This document shows positions 48,921 through 59,635 of a stretch of DNA of 64,000 nucleotides, in pieces (within the stretch, counting starts at the first letter, position 1; the number at the start of each line of letters is the position of its first letter). Under the pieces are notes generated by a model. It made no database searches, was not told where the DNA came from, and saw only the letters and a list, made by a program, of their open reading frames with translations. This stretch comes from Bacillus chungangensis. Lineage in GTDB: Bacteria > Bacillota > Bacilli > Bacillales > Bacillaceae_C. Both the position numbers and the translations under genes were made by a program. The DNA is taken from contig NZ_JAUSTT010000003.1 of the NCBI RefSeq assembly GCF_030812995.1, positions 62,001-126,000 on the forward strand. The letters run 5' to 3'.

Positions 48921-49246
48921 TTAAATAATGTTATCTGCGTAAGCTACGATGAGTTGTTCTCTTAATTGTTTGTTTTCATCTTCTAGAAAGCATCCTTGTT
49001 ACTTTCATTCATTTCTCTTCACTTGTTTTGGACTGGGTACTTGCGATTGTTGATTTCTTAATATTTCAATTCTCGAAAGGAAGTCGTCGTTGCTGTATAA
49101 CGTTGCTTTTGCAATGCCGGCTTCCTTTGACACACTGTTAAAATTAATGCTTTCAATTACTTTTAAAAGCCTTTTGATGCTATATCCCCTTTCAGAGCCG
49201 TATTTGCTTTACGGCTCTCATGGATTTTTTTCAATTGTTCTTTTCG
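48921..49246 (-). pseudogene. Broken Tn554-type TnpC (DUF6262) fragment
   Basis: Three minus-strand frame segments read, in order, EQLKKIHESRKANTALK, then IKRLLKVIESINFNSVSKEA continuing GIAKATLYSNDDFLSRIEIL and RNQQSQVPSPKQVKRNE, then EDENKQLREQLIVAYAD. These are the successive parts of the TnpC/DUF6262 protein encoded with the integrases of Tn554-like transposons. At least one frameshift and an internal deletion before EDENKQL break it. It begins immediately after the stop codon of the first chemoreceptor, which marks an old insertion or deletion junction. Confidence 0.75.
49195..49219. repeat. Hairpin within the tnpC fragment
   Basis: AGAGCCGTA and TACGGCTCT flank seven bases, followed by a T run on the plus strand. 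It lies within the tnpC fragment and may be a secondary terminator. Confidence 0.4.
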
Positions 49247-49261
49247 GCAAACTATCTTATT

Positions 49262-51247
49262 TTATATTTTAAATTTCTTAACAAGCAATTCCAATTCATT
49301 GCTAGAATGACTCAGTTCTTCTGCCGATTGTGAAACAGTTTCTATTGCTTTTAATTGATCTTGAGTAGAGGCACTTACTTCTTCAGCAGCACCTGCCGAC
49401 TCCTCCGTTATAGCAGAAAGATTCTCAATCGCATGTACAACTTCATCTTTTAATGACGACATCTCGTAAACTTCTTTCGACATTTCATTAATTGACCTAA
49501 TTACTTCATACATTAAATCTTGAATCGTCATAAATGCCGTTTCTGTATCTTTTACAGCGCCATTTTGTTCTAACGTTATTTCTTTTGTTCTGCCCATCGC
49601 TTCAGTTGCCCGCGCGGCTTCTTCGACAATGCCTTGAATTGTTTGACGAATTTGATTTGCTGATGCCTTTGATTGCTCAGCAAGCTTCCGAACTTCCGTC
49701 GCTACGACAGAGAAGCCTTTTCCAGCCTCTCCGGCTCTTGCCGCCTCGATAGACGCATTTAAGGCGAGCAAATTTGTTTGTTCTGAAATGGTATTAATCG
49801 TCGCAACAATCGCTTGAATATCGTTTATTTTAGAAACAAGATGATTTAACACATTTTCAATAGATTGAATTTCACGATAGGAATCGTCAGAGCGTGTTTG
49901 TAAAACAGCTAATGTTTCTCTTCCGTTTATACTTGCCTGCTGTGTTTCGTTTGACTTCGCTTGCATTGTATTCATCGTTTCCTCAACAAGCGTAAATTGT
50001 GAAGCTAAATTACTTGTAACTCCCTGCATTTCATCTAACTTTGTCGCACTCTCTGTAGACCCTTGAGCGACATCGGAAATCGCATGGGCAATTTCTTCAC
50101 TTGCTGCTTTCGTCTCCTCTGAAACAGCACTTAAACTTTCAGACGATGTGGAAACCTTTTCGGAAGCACCAATCACATGTGACAAAATGTCGCGCATCTG
50201 CTGCACCATTTGATTAAAATGGTTTGTTAATTGACCGATTTCGTCTTTTGATTTTGTTTCCCCTTGAATAGTCAAATCGCCTTCCGCCATGATTTGCACT
50301 TGTTTGGTTAACTCGATAATTGGCTTTGTAAAATAACGGGCAATAAAAAAGACAATAACGCTTGAAATAACGATCGCTGCTAACGTAATAATGAAATTTA
50401 GCTCCTGGATGCGATTAACAAACTTCAATAGTTCTGTTTCCTTATAAACAGCCCCTATTTTCCAACCAGTATTATCCAGTGTCGTATAATATAACATTTT
50501 CTTTGAATCTTTTTCATTGAACTGAATCTTGCCTTCCTCATTACTATACATTTTTTCTACATGAGGCTTGTCTCGTAAATTTTCACCAGTGGAATCTGGA
50601 TGAACGACCGCATTCCCTTTAGAATCGAAAATAAAACCATACCCATTGTATCCGACGTTTGTTTCATTAATTTGCTCTGTAATCGTATTCAAATGTAAAT
50701 CAAGAGACACAACACCAATTACTCGATCGCCTTGGACGATTGCTTTCGAAATAGCAACTTTTAACGCATTGCTGCTATCCAAATAAGGTTCAGTAAATTG
50801 CACTTCTCCACTATTTTCACTCGCTAATTTGTACCAAGGCCTCTCTGTTGGATCATAATTATCTGCATAGTTATTAGAAGAATTAGGATCGTACATTTTT
50901 CTTTTTGAGCTTCCCATATAAATACCAGCAACTTCAGAATTAATATTGACGTAATTCGCCATTTCATTGCGCATTTCAGGTGTTAACACTACTTCATCAT
51001 TTTGTAGAATAGCCTTTAAACGTGGATCTTCACTAAAACGCAATAAATCTTTAGCATAGTTGTTGAGGCGTAATTCCGTAATTTGTGATAATGCTTTTGC
51101 TTGTTCCGTTCCCTTCATGTTTAATTCTTCTCTAAAATTTTTAGACATTTGTGTTCCTGTAACCAATTGCGAGATGACCATTACTATAATTAGTAATAAC
51201 GCAAAGATGAGAATGAGTTTGTTCTGCAATTTGTTTAACAAGATCAT
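49262..51247 (-). CDS. Methyl-accepting chemotaxis protein, copy 1
   Basis: 661 residues: TM1 (about 9-30), an extracellular dCache-type sensor (about 35-280), TM2 (about 283-304), HAMP (about 305-357), and a cytoplasmic signalling domain with the hairpin tip '[19 protein letters not shown]'. It detects a ligand outside and controls CheA; the ligand is unknown. Its signalling half is almost identical to those at 51786 and 55166, while the sensor half differs more, as expected for duplicates retuned for different ligands. The ATG follows GGAGGTAGC. No adaptation pentapeptide is seen at the C-terminus. Confidence 0.93.
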   Translation of the reverse strand: MILLNKLQNKLILIFALLLIIVMVISQLVTGTQMSKNFREELNMKGTEQAKALSQITELRLNNYAKDLLRFSEDPRLKAILQNDEVVLTPEMRNEMANYVNINSEVAGIYMGSSKRKMYDPNSSNNYADNYDPTERPWYKLASENSGEVQFTEPYLDSSNALKVAISKAIVQGDRVIGVVSLDLHLNTITEQINETNVGYNGYGFIFDSKGNAVVHPDSTGENLRDKPHVEKMYSNEEGKIQFNEKDSKKMLYYTTLDNTGWKIGAVYKETELLKFVNRIQELNFIITLAAIVISSVIVFFIARYFTKPIIELTKQVQIMAEGDLTIQGETKSKDEIGQLTNHFNQMVQQMRDILSHVIGASEKVSTSSESLSAVSEETKAASEEIAHAISDVAQGSTESATKLDEMQGVTSNLASQFTLVEETMNTMQAKSNETQQASINGRETLAVLQTRSDDSYREIQSIENVLNHLVSKINDIQAIVATINTISEQTNLLALNASIEAARAGEAGKGFSVVATEVRKLAEQSKASANQIRQTIQGIVEEAARATEAMGRTKEITLEQNGAVKDTETAFMTIQDLMYEVIRSINEMSKEVYEMSSLKDEVVHAIENLSAITEESAGAAEEVSASTQDQLKAIETVSQSAEELSHSSNELELLVKKFKI

Positions 51248-51785
51248 GCTACCTCCTATGTATTGTAAATATTACAAAATAACTACTAAAATAGAGAAGA
51301 ATGACGTTAACTCAGCTTTTATAGTCTCTATTTCCTAAGATTTTAGCACATATTTCTTATGTGAAAAGCAACATTTTTTTGAACCCAATTTCAAGAAAAC
51401 TGGAATCATGTTTGAATGATCGTTTGAGATATTATTCTAAAAGAATCATTTTACACATCATAAAAACCCTAATATGAAAAATCCTATATGTGGATTCATT
51501 CATTACCATGTCTTATCAAAAAATAGTTCCATCGTTTACTAACCACCTTATTTATCAATTTTCCCATCTAAATATTTCCAAATTCCCTTTCTTTTAGGCT
51601 GTCCTTTTCTAGACTTTGATTTCATTAGAGTGAGTTCCATCCCCAACAGAATTATTTTAAAAAAGAAATAAACCTGAGCTCATATACGGTGAACTCAGGT
51701 TAGTTAACGAGACTTGTCTATTTGGCGTTTTTCCAGTCCACTTTAAGTGAAGAAAGAAATAGCGCAACTTTTTACCTTATCTATC
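51248..51785. other. Leader of chemoreceptor 1 and end of chemoreceptor 2
   Basis: No gene. The first 180 bases are repeated almost unchanged upstream of copy 2 (53772-53960), including the ribosome binding site and an ATTTCAAGAAAACTGGAATC word, so the promoter was duplicated with the gene. The right part holds the copy 2 terminator. Confidence 0.6.
51671..51701 (-). terminator. Terminator of chemoreceptor copy 2
   Basis: AACCTGAG/CTCAGGTT hairpin about 85 bases after the stop, followed on the minus strand by TATTTCTTTTTT. The same AACCTGAG stem closes copy 3. Confidence 0.75.
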
Positions 51786-53771
51786 TTATATTTTAAATTT
51801 CTTAACAAGCAATTCCAACTCGCTGCTAGAATGACTCAACTCTTCTGCTGATTGCGATACGGTTTCTATCGCTTTTAATTGATCCTGAGTAGAAGCACTT
51901 ACTTCTTCAGCAGCACCTGCTGATTCTTCCGCAATAGCAGAAAGATTCTCAATCGCATGTACAACTTCATCTTTTAATGACGACATCTCGTAAACTTCTT
52001 TTGACATTTCATTGATTGACCTAATTACTTCATACATTAAATCTTGAATCGTTGTAAATGCCGTTTCGGTATCTTTTACAGCGCCATTTTGTTCTAATGT
52101 TATTTCTTTTGTTCTGCCCATCGCTTCAGTTGCCCGCGCAGCTTCTTCGACAATGCCTTGAATTGTTTGACGAATTTGATTTGCTGATGCCTTTGATTGC
52201 TCAGCAAGCTTCCGAACTTCCGTCGCTACGACAGAGAAGCCTTTTCCAGCCTCTCCGGCTCTTGCCGCCTCGATAGACGCATTTAAGGCGAGCAAATTGG
52301 TTTGTTCTGAAATTGCATTAATCGTCGCAACGATTGCTTGGATATCGTTTATTTTAGAAACTAACAGATTTAACACATTTTCAATAGATTGAATTTCACG
52401 ATAAGAATCGTCTGAACGTGTTTGTAAAACAGCTAATGTTTCTCTCCCGTTTATACTTGCCTGCTGCGTTTCATTAGACTTCGCTTGCATTGTATTCATC
52501 GTTTCCTCAACAAGCGTAAATTGTGAGGCTAAATTATTAGTAACCCCTTGCATTTCATCTAACTTTGTTGCGCTTTCTGTAGACCCTTGAGCCACATCTG
52601 AAATCGCATGGGCAATCTCTTCACTTGCTGCCTTCGTCTCCTCTGAAACAGCACTTAAACTTTCAGACGATGTGGAAACCTTTTCGGAAGCACCAATCAC
52701 ATGTGACAAAATGTCGCGCATCTGCTGCACCATTTGATTGAAATGGTTTGTTAGTTGTCCTATTTCGTCTTTTGATTTTGTTTGTCCTTGAACAGTCAGA
52801 TCGCCTTGCGCCATGATTTGCACTTGTTTGGTTAACTCGATAATTGGTTTTGTAAAGAAACGTGCGATAAAATAGATGATTATACTTGCAATAACGATTG
52901 CTGCTAACGTAATAATGAAATTCAACTCTTGAATGCGTTTAACAAACTTTAATAGTTCTGTTTCCTTATAAACAGCCCCTATTTTCCACCCTGTATTCTC
53001 CAGCGTAGAGTAATAAAGAATTTTCTTTGTATTTTTCTCGTTAAACTCAATCTTGCCTTTCTCATTACTGTACATTTTTTCTACATGAGGCTTGTCCCGT
53101 AAATTTTCTCCAGTGGAATCTGGATGAACGACAACATTCCCTTTAGAATCGAAAATAAAACCATATCCATTGTATCCGACGTCTGTTTCATTAATTTGCT
53201 CCGTAATCGTATTTAAATTTAAATCAAGAGACACAACACCAATTACTTGACCGCCTTGGACTATTGCTTTTGAGATGGAAACCATTAACTCATTGCTGAT
53301 ATCCAAATAAGGTTCAGTAAATTGCACTTCTCCACTATTTTCACTAGCTAATTTGTACCAAAGCCTCTCTCTTGGATCGTAATTATCTTCGTATGTATCA
53401 GAAGAATCAGTATCGTACATTTTTCTTTTTGAGCTTCCCACATAAATACTAGCAACTTCAGAATTGATATTTTCATAATTTGTCATTTCATTCCGCATTT
53501 CAGGTGTTAATGTCACGTCATTATTTTGTAAAATAGCTTTTAAACGTGGATCTTCACTAAAACGCAATATGTCTTTAGCATAGTGGTTGAGGCGTAGTTC
53601 CGTAATTTGTGATAATGCCTCTGTTATTTCAGTTCCCTTCATGTCTAATTCTTCTCTAAAATTTTTAGACATTTGCATTCCTGTAACCAATTGCGAGATG
53701 ACCATTACTATAATAAGTAATAAAGCAAAGATGAGAATAAGTTTGTTCTGCAATTTGTTTAACAAGATCAT
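51786..53771 (-). CDS. Methyl-accepting chemotaxis protein, copy 2
   Basis: 661 residues with the same dCache-HAMP-signalling layout as copy 1 and an identical start context. The C-terminal 300 residues differ from copy 1 at only a handful of places; the sensor domain carries most changes, for example [15 protein letters not shown] for [15 protein letters not shown] and [12 protein letters not shown] for [12 protein letters not shown]. The PERPWY-type motif of amino-acid-sensing dCache domains is altered to RERLWY here, which may change ligand choice. Confidence 0.93.
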   Translation of the reverse strand: MILLNKLQNKLILIFALLLIIVMVISQLVTGMQMSKNFREELDMKGTEITEALSQITELRLNHYAKDILRFSEDPRLKAILQNNDVTLTPEMRNEMTNYENINSEVASIYVGSSKRKMYDTDSSDTYEDNYDPRERLWYKLASENSGEVQFTEPYLDISNELMVSISKAIVQGGQVIGVVSLDLNLNTITEQINETDVGYNGYGFIFDSKGNVVVHPDSTGENLRDKPHVEKMYSNEKGKIEFNEKNTKKILYYSTLENTGWKIGAVYKETELLKFVKRIQELNFIITLAAIVIASIIIYFIARFFTKPIIELTKQVQIMAQGDLTVQGQTKSKDEIGQLTNHFNQMVQQMRDILSHVIGASEKVSTSSESLSAVSEETKAASEEIAHAISDVAQGSTESATKLDEMQGVTNNLASQFTLVEETMNTMQAKSNETQQASINGRETLAVLQTRSDDSYREIQSIENVLNLLVSKINDIQAIVATINAISEQTNLLALNASIEAARAGEAGKGFSVVATEVRKLAEQSKASANQIRQTIQGIVEEAARATEAMGRTKEITLEQNGAVKDTETAFTTIQDLMYEVIRSINEMSKEVYEMSSLKDEVVHAIENLSAIAEESAGAAEEVSASTQDQLKAIETVSQSAEELSHSSSELELLVKKFKI

Positions 53772-53999
53772 GTTACCTCCTATGTATTGTAAATATTACA
53801 AAATAACTACTAAAATAGAGAAGAATGAGATAATTCAGCTTTAATAGTCTCTATTTCCTAAAATTTTAGCATATATTTTTAATGTAAAAAGCAACATTTT
53901 TTTGAACCGAATTTCAAGAAAACTGGAATCATGTTTGAATAATCGTTTAAGATATTATTTTAAAATAATCACTTTTAAATAATTTCATACATAGCAAAA

Positions 54000-54028
54000 A
54001 CCCGAATAAGAATATCCTATATTCGGGT
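54000..54028 (-). terminator. Terminator of the histidine phosphatase gene
   Basis: ACCCGAATA and TATTCGGGT form the stem; on the minus strand TTTTTGC follows. It also insulates chemoreceptor copy 2. Confidence 0.75.
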
Positions 54029-54164
54029 AGGAATAATATGAGGTTAAAATAAATAATTTTAAGACATTATTTGTTACAAATAGTATAGGTTCAAGTGAAC
54101 TACATAACGACGATTACTGTTATCATTCCCACACTAAAGGGACGCTGTTTGAAAATAGACAAAT

Positions 54165-54250
54165 CAATAAGTGGATAAGCATTCTGCCTCTGTTTCCTCA
54201 CTTCTATCGCTTGAGGTGGGAGGTTTACAGCCAGTTAGATGTGGGATAAA
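54165..54250. mobile_element. Possible mobile-element remnant sharing an end word
   Basis: A short stretch with small inverted repeats that ends in AGTTAGATGTGGGATAAA (54233-54250), identical to 28282-28299. It lies just after the phosphatase stop codon. Assignment to an element family is not secure. Confidence 0.35.
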
Positions 54251-54258
54251 ACTCTATT

Positions 54259-54858
54259 TTAACGAACACCATGTAAATGTTCTGTTCTATTTAAAAATTT
54301 TATTATCGTGTTACTGTCGTTATGTTCAAATAAGTGTATGCCTGTATCACCAGTATAGAAATAAGTCTTATTTACTGTGGGCAAATGGAGTAATGAATGA
54401 ATACATTTTTCTATCATTCCACCGTGAGTTACGATCGCTACATGATCCGTTTTTTTACTATTATCTATAATCTTTAGCAATATAGACTCAGCACGAGCCC
54501 TAAACTCTAAATCACTCTCCCCTTCTTCTATACGTTCAAAAGGTTTTAATGAATAATATGTATCTACATTTTCTTCCGTAATCGGTTTACCAGCTAAAAT
54601 GCCATTATTTCTTTCCTGTAATCGATCATCATACATAATCGAACAATCTAGATAAGTCCTTACAATTTCCGATGTTTGGGCAGCTCTTTTTAACGTGCTG
54701 GACCATATGATATCTATTTGATAATTTTTCCTTAAATAGGAACCTAAGCTATTAGCTTGCTTTATACCTAAATCTGTGAGTGGGAAATCCGCTTTTCCCT
54801 CGTGAACATTCAGAATATCTGCTTCTGATTGGCCATGTCTTATTAAAAATAGTTTCAT
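54259..54858 (-). CDS. Histidine phosphatase family protein
   Basis: 199 residues of the phosphoglycerate-mutase-like fold. The phospho-accepting His8 is in LIRHGQSEAD, Arg58 is in WSSTLKRAAQTSEIV, and the second catalytic His is in IVTHGGMIEK. Close relatives (PhoE/CobC/GpmB-like) dephosphorylate diverse metabolites; the substrate is unclear. It interrupts the row of chemoreceptor genes and has its own terminator, so it may simply have been caught in the duplication. Confidence 0.88.
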   Translation of the reverse strand: MKLFLIRHGQSEADILNVHEGKADFPLTDLGIKQANSLGSYLRKNYQIDIIWSSTLKRAAQTSEIVRTYLDCSIMYDDRLQERNNGILAGKPITEENVDTYYSLKPFERIEEGESDLEFRARAESILLKIIDNSKKTDHVAIVTHGGMIEKCIHSLLHLPTVNKTYFYTGDTGIHLFEHNDSNTIIKFLNRTEHLHGVR

Positions 54859-55165
54859 TGTATCATTCTCCCTTTCCCGTCAAAATATTCGGAAATTAAA
54901 ACGCTTATAAGATTATACCTTTCTTTCATATCTCTTTTCAATAAGTTAGAAAAACAATAGAATATGTTGCATAACACCCTTGATCTAGCATTCTGCTTCA
55001 TTTATTATCAGCTGACCTATCATCAGCAACATAAAAACAGTGTTTTTGAAAAGAATAAAATAACCTGAGTCCAATTCTTCAGAACTCAGGTTATTTTATT
55101 GATACTAGGTTTTGTAATCTCTATTAAACAAGTGAAGGAAAGTCAATAGATCTGTCTTGTCCATC
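54859..55165. other. Intergenic stretch with chemoreceptor 3 terminator
   Basis: No gene. The terminator is at 55054-55100; the rest should carry the phosphatase promoter, which I could not place. Confidence 0.5.
55054..55100 (-). terminator. Terminator of chemoreceptor copy 3
   Basis: Perfect 17-base arms AATAAAATAACCTGAGT and ACTCAGGTTATTTTATT around 13 bases, about 65 bases after the stop. Confidence 0.85.
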
Positions 55166-57142
55166 TTATATTTTAAATTTCTTGACAAGCAATTCTAACT
55201 CACTGCTAGAATGACTCAATTCCTCTGCTGATTGTGCCACGGTATCTATCGCTTTCAATTGATCTTGTGTAGAAGCACTTACTTCTTCAGCAGCACCTGC
55301 CGACTCTTCCGCAATAGCAGAAAGATTCTCAATCGACAGTACAACTTCATCTTTTAATGACGACATTTTATGAACTTCTTTCGACATTTCATTAATTGAC
55401 TTAATTACTTCATACATTAAATCTTGAATTGTCGTAAATGCTGTTTCTGTATCTTTTACAGCGCCATTTTGTTCTAATGTTATTTCTTTTGTCCTGCTCA
55501 TTGCTTCAGTTGCCCGCGCGGCTTCTTCGACAATGCCTTGAATGGTTTGGCGAATTTGATCCGTTGATGCTGTTGATTGTTCAGCAAGCTTCCGAACTTC
55601 CGTCGCTACGACAGAAAAGCCTTTTCCAGCCTCTCCGGCTCTTGCCGCCTCGATAGACGCATTTAAGGCGAGCAAATTAGTTTGTTCTGAAATGGTATTA
55701 ATCGTGGCAACAATTGCTTGAATATCGTTTATTTTAGAAACAAGATGATTTAACACATTTTCAATCGATTGAATTTCACGATAGGAATCGTCAGAGCGTG
55801 TTTGTAAAACAGCTAATGTTTCTCTTCCGTTTATACTTGCCTGCTGCGTTTCATTAGACCTCGATTGCATTGTATTCATCGTTTCCTCAACAAGCGTAAA
55901 TTGTGAAGCTAAATTACTTGTGACTCCCTGCATTTCATCTAACTTCGTCGCACTCTCCGTAGAGCCTTGAGCGACATCTGAAATCGCATGGGCAATCTCT
56001 TCAGTTGCCGCCTTCGTCTCTTCAAAAACAGCACTTAAACTTTCAGACGATGTAGAAACCTTTTCAGAAGCACCGATCACATGGGACAAAATATCGCGCA
56101 TCTGCTGCACCATTTGATTGAAATGGGTCGTTAATTGACCAATTTCGTCTTTTGATTTTGTTTCTCCTTGAACAGTCAAATCGCCTTCCGCCATGATTTG
56201 TACTTGTCTGGTTAACTGGATAATTGGTTTTGTAAAATAACGTGCAATAAAAAAGACGATAACACTTGCAATAAAAATGGCAATTAATGTAATTGTTGTA
56301 TTTAAATGTTGAATGCGATTAACGAGTTTTAATAGCTCCGTTTCCTTATAAACGACACCTATTTTCCACCCCGTATTATCTATCGTAGTATAATACAACA
56401 TTTTCTTTGTATTTTTCTCATTAAATTGAATCTTACCTTCATCTTTACTATACATTTTCTCTACATGTGGTTTATCTCGTTGATTTTCCTCAGTTGAATC
56501 TGGAAGTACGACTGGATTCCCTTCAGCATCTAGAATGAAACCATAACCATTATAGCCCACATTTGTTTCATTAATTTGTTCTGTGATAGAATCCAAGTTT
56601 AAATCAATTGCGATTACGCCTAAAACTTTGTCATTTTGCACAATCGCTTTTGAAATGGATACTTTCATTTTTTTACTAACAAGATCCATATAAGGTTCAG
56701 TAAATTGCACTTTTCCACTATTATCATTAGCCAATTTATACCAAGGTCTTACAAAGGGATCATAATCATCTTCATATACATTAAATTCCGGGTCATACAT
56801 TGTTTTTGTCGAGCTTCCCATATAAATACTTGCAACTTCAGGGTTGATCTTTGTATAGGCTTTCATTTCTTTCACCATTTCAGGCGTTATAGTAGGCGAA
56901 TTTTGGAGAATATCTATTATTTGTTGATTCTCACTAAACCGTAAAATATCTCTAGCATAATTATTAAGACGCAATTCAGTAATTTGTGATAATGCTTTTG
57001 CTTGTTCAGTTCCCTTGACGTCTAATTCTTCTCTAAAGTTTTTAGACATTTGAGTTCCTGTCACCAATTGCGAGATGACCATTACAGCAATAAGTAATAA
57101 TGCAAAGATAAGTATGAGTTTGTTCTGCAATTTGTTTAACAA
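55166..57142 (-). CDS. Methyl-accepting chemotaxis protein, copy 3
   Basis: 658 residues, same domain order as copies 1 and 2. The signalling half is nearly the same, whereas the sensor half is the most diverged (for example [20 protein letters not shown] and [19 protein letters not shown]). The start differs: copies 1 and 2 begin ATG ATC TTG, but here the ATG is destroyed by a small change (AGTCATCTTG), leaving a TTG at 57142 eight bases after GGAGG. Expression may be lower as a result. Ligand unknown. Confidence 0.92.
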   Translation of the reverse strand: MLNKLQNKLILIFALLLIAVMVISQLVTGTQMSKNFREELDVKGTEQAKALSQITELRLNNYARDILRFSENQQIIDILQNSPTITPEMVKEMKAYTKINPEVASIYMGSSTKTMYDPEFNVYEDDYDPFVRPWYKLANDNSGKVQFTEPYMDLVSKKMKVSISKAIVQNDKVLGVIAIDLNLDSITEQINETNVGYNGYGFILDAEGNPVVLPDSTEENQRDKPHVEKMYSKDEGKIQFNEKNTKKMLYYTTIDNTGWKIGVVYKETELLKLVNRIQHLNTTITLIAIFIASVIVFFIARYFTKPIIQLTRQVQIMAEGDLTVQGETKSKDEIGQLTTHFNQMVQQMRDILSHVIGASEKVSTSSESLSAVFEETKAATEEIAHAISDVAQGSTESATKLDEMQGVTSNLASQFTLVEETMNTMQSRSNETQQASINGRETLAVLQTRSDDSYREIQSIENVLNHLVSKINDIQAIVATINTISEQTNLLALNASIEAARAGEAGKGFSVVATEVRKLAEQSTASTDQIRQTIQGIVEEAARATEAMSRTKEITLEQNGAVKDTETAFTTIQDLMYEVIKSINEMSKEVHKMSSLKDEVVLSIENLSAIAEESAGAAEEVSASTQDQLKAIDTVAQSAEELSHSSSELELLVKKFKI

Positions 57143-57446
57143 GATGACTACCTCCTATGTATTGTACATATTACAAAATAACTACTAAAATAGAGAAGAA
57201 TAAGGATAATTTCGTTATTTTAGTCTCTATTCTCCAAAATTTTAGCACATATTTCTTATGTAAAAAATAACATTTTTTCGAACTATTGTTCCGTATTGAA
57301 AGATTTTTTCAAATAAAGCATTTCAAATTGTTTGCAATATGCTACTATGTAGTTTTAAATAATAAAAAATCCGAATAAGACGCCTTATTCGGATTTCATT
57401 TATCATAGGATGTCAACATTTTTTGCAAGTAAGATCGTATGAATGA
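57143..57446. other. Leader of chemoreceptor 3 and end of adenine deaminase
   Basis: No gene. The part next to chemoreceptor 3 matches the leaders of copies 1 and 2 for about 100 bases and then diverges. The adenine deaminase terminator is at 57367-57396. Confidence 0.55.
57367..57396 (-). terminator. Terminator of adenine deaminase gene
   Basis: Perfect arms AAATCCGAATAAG and CTTATTCGGATTT around four bases, followed by TTTATT on the minus strand. Confidence 0.88.
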
Positions 57447-59189
57447 TTATTTTATTCCGACTTCTATATGCTGAAATGAATCTACATCAAATAATCCTTT
57501 ATCTGTTAATTTTAGAGAAGGTATTACTGGCAAACATAAGAAAGATAAGATCATAAACACGTTTTGAACTGCCTCTCCTCCAGAGATAACCTGACGAAGC
57601 TGTTCATGTAGATGGTGTAATTCTTCCACCACTTTTTCATAAGGTTTCTCCGACATGATACCGCCAATTTTTAATGGGACTTTTGCAAGTACTTCCCCAT
57701 CACTTACTATAACGAGCCCACCTTGCATTGAACGAATCGCTTCAATGGCAAGAATCATATCATCATCATTCGTTCCTGCTACGACAAGATTATGCGAATC
57801 ATGTGCAACAGTTGACGCAATAGCCCCCTTATTCAGCTTCAGTCCCTTTACGATTCCTAGTCCAACTCCTCCAGTAGCATGATGTCTTTCACAAACTGCG
57901 ATTTTTATTTGATCATCAGCTACATTCGCTTGAAACAACCCATTTTTTGTAAGTACTTTTTCTATGCTTTTTTTCGTTATTAATTGATTCGGGATGATTT
58001 CAATAACGTTAGCAAGCTGTCCATCCGCTATGATAATTTGTAATGCTTCTTTACTAATCGGTTTCATGTTAATCGATTCTTGAATAGACATCGGAATAGC
58101 TGCTTTTTCTTTCTTAAGTTCAGCTTTGTTGGAACCTAAATCGAAAATACGGCCATCTTTGATTACATGGGAAGGATGTAATTCAACAAGATCGTCAACA
58201 AGCAGAAGGTCAGCAACATATCCAGGTGCTACAGCTCCTTTATTCTCTATCTGATGACAGATTGCATTGTTGATGGTCGCCATTTGAATAGCAATCAGCG
58301 GATCTAATCCGTGTTTGATTGCAAGACGCATCGCATAATTTATTGTACCTTCCTCTACCAATTCATCTAAATGTTTATCATCTGTACAGAAGGAAAAGCG
58401 GGTACTATTTTGTGGTGAAATAGCTGGTAAAAGGGCTAACAAGTCCTTCGCAGCTGAACCTTCCCGAACTAATACATGAAAGCCGCGTCTTACACGATCT
58501 ATTGCTTCATCTTTCGTGACAGCCTCATGGTCATTTCGAATGGATGCAATACTATAAATATTTAGATCTTGCTCTGACAACCCAGCAGCGTGGCCATCAA
58601 TAACCATCCCTCGATCTTTCACCATTTTTAATTTATTTAACATATCCTCTTGCATCGTCAACACAGCATGAAAGTCCATTACTTCTGCCAAGCCAATTAC
58701 TTTCTCATTTGATAATAATGGATATAAATCATCTGCAGTTAATGTTGCCCCATTTCTTTCAAAAGAAGTAGCAGGAACACAAGAAGGCAGCTTGAATAAA
58801 ATGTCAATCAAAGAAGAATTTGCATCTTCAATGACATACTTAATTCCTTCAATTCCAGCCACATTAGCAATTTCATGAGGATCGGTTACAACGGTTGTGA
58901 TGCCATGTCTAAAAAGTGCTCTTGAAAACTCCGACGGTGTAACCATTGTTGACTCAATATGAATATGGCCATCAATCAATCCGGGAATGATGTATTTTCC
59001 GGAAACATCAACACAATTGCTTCCTTGTTCGTAATTTCCGATTCCTATGATGTATCCGTTATGAATCGCAACATCAGCTTGGTATGTTTCTAAAGAAAAA
59101 ACATCTACAATTGTTCCATTTTTTAATACAATATCTGCTTCAGATATATGTTGGGCTGTATCAATAAGGTTTCTCATACGATGACTCAT
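57447..59189 (-). CDS. adeC: Adenine deaminase
   Basis: 580 residues of the amidohydrolase superfamily. Metal ligands are in GLIDGHIHIESTMVTPSEF, the VVTDPHEIANV stretch is diagnostic, and HAAGLSEQDLN, FCTDDKHLDEL and the C-terminal VAHDSHNLVVAGTNDDDM complete the AdeC pattern. It converts adenine to hypoxanthine and ammonia in purine salvage. It is a single gene with its own terminator; GAGG lies 7 bases before the ATG. Length is normal for the family. Confidence 0.95.
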   Translation of the reverse strand: MSHRMRNLIDTAQHISEADIVLKNGTIVDVFSLETYQADVAIHNGYIIGIGNYEQGSNCVDVSGKYIIPGLIDGHIHIESTMVTPSEFSRALFRHGITTVVTDPHEIANVAGIEGIKYVIEDANSSLIDILFKLPSCVPATSFERNGATLTADDLYPLLSNEKVIGLAEVMDFHAVLTMQEDMLNKLKMVKDRGMVIDGHAAGLSEQDLNIYSIASIRNDHEAVTKDEAIDRVRRGFHVLVREGSAAKDLLALLPAISPQNSTRFSFCTDDKHLDELVEEGTINYAMRLAIKHGLDPLIAIQMATINNAICHQIENKGAVAPGYVADLLLVDDLVELHPSHVIKDGRIFDLGSNKAELKKEKAAIPMSIQESINMKPISKEALQIIIADGQLANVIEIIPNQLITKKSIEKVLTKNGLFQANVADDQIKIAVCERHHATGGVGLGIVKGLKLNKGAIASTVAHDSHNLVVAGTNDDDMILAIEAIRSMQGGLVIVSDGEVLAKVPLKIGGIMSEKPYEKVVEELHHLHEQLRQVISGGEAVQNVFMILSFLCLPVIPSLKLTDKGLFDVDSFQHIEVGIK

Positions 59190-59635
59190 TTTTTGTCCTC
59201 ACTTTATTTATTTTTTACTTTTCATAACGAATCGTTGTTGTTCCATTATTAGTGAAAAACATCGAACCTTCACAACTAATGGGAAAAACTTATCAGACAT
59301 TATATCACAAGTAAAAGAACTCGTCCTGATCAAATTTTGTGATTGATTGAGGAAAGAAAAGTATGAAACGTCTGTACAACCATTTGGAAATAATTTTGAT
59401 AGAAATATCATTACATCCCCCCTTATTCAAAAAAGCTGTTTAATTAAAACGAATATAATAATAAGGTCACAAATAATAGGAAATATGAAAATAAATGTAA
59501 AGAAGAAGTGATAGGTTATTTTGATAGGAGTAGACTAGCGAAAACTTAGTCAATTTAAGAGACAAGTACCCTAAAAAATAAATGAAACTCCCACAAGTTC
59601 CATGAACTTGTGGGAGTTTCATATTAAAATAGCTT
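59190..59635. other. Intergenic stretch between citM and adeC
   Basis: No gene is supported; a 67-codon minus-strand frame at 59208-59411 lacks a ribosome binding site and family resemblance. The citM terminator lies at its right end. Confidence 0.5.
59582..59622 (-). terminator. Terminator of the citrate transporter gene
   Basis: Perfect 19-base arms (ATGAAACTCCCACAAGTTC and its complement) around CAT, 13 bases after the citM stop, followed on the minus strand by TTATTTTTTAG. Confidence 0.9.

Larger units (their letters stand above)
48533..49261. other. Gene-free stretch with transposon debris
   Basis: It contains the tnpC fragment (48921-49246), a strong hairpin (48719-48755) and a smaller CCCGC/GCGGG pair (48773-48799). 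The part nearest the MFS gene would hold its promoter, not pinned down. Confidence 0.55.
53772..54258. other. Leader of chemoreceptor 2 and phosphatase 3' region
   Basis: No gene. The left part is the duplicated chemoreceptor leader; a terminator for the phosphatase gene is at 54000-54028; a mobile-element-like stretch lies at about 54165-54250. Confidence 0.55.

Noticed and set aside
59208-59411. 67-codon minus-strand ORF between citM and adeC
   Set aside because: No ribosome binding site, no family resemblance, and residue composition typical of chance frames.
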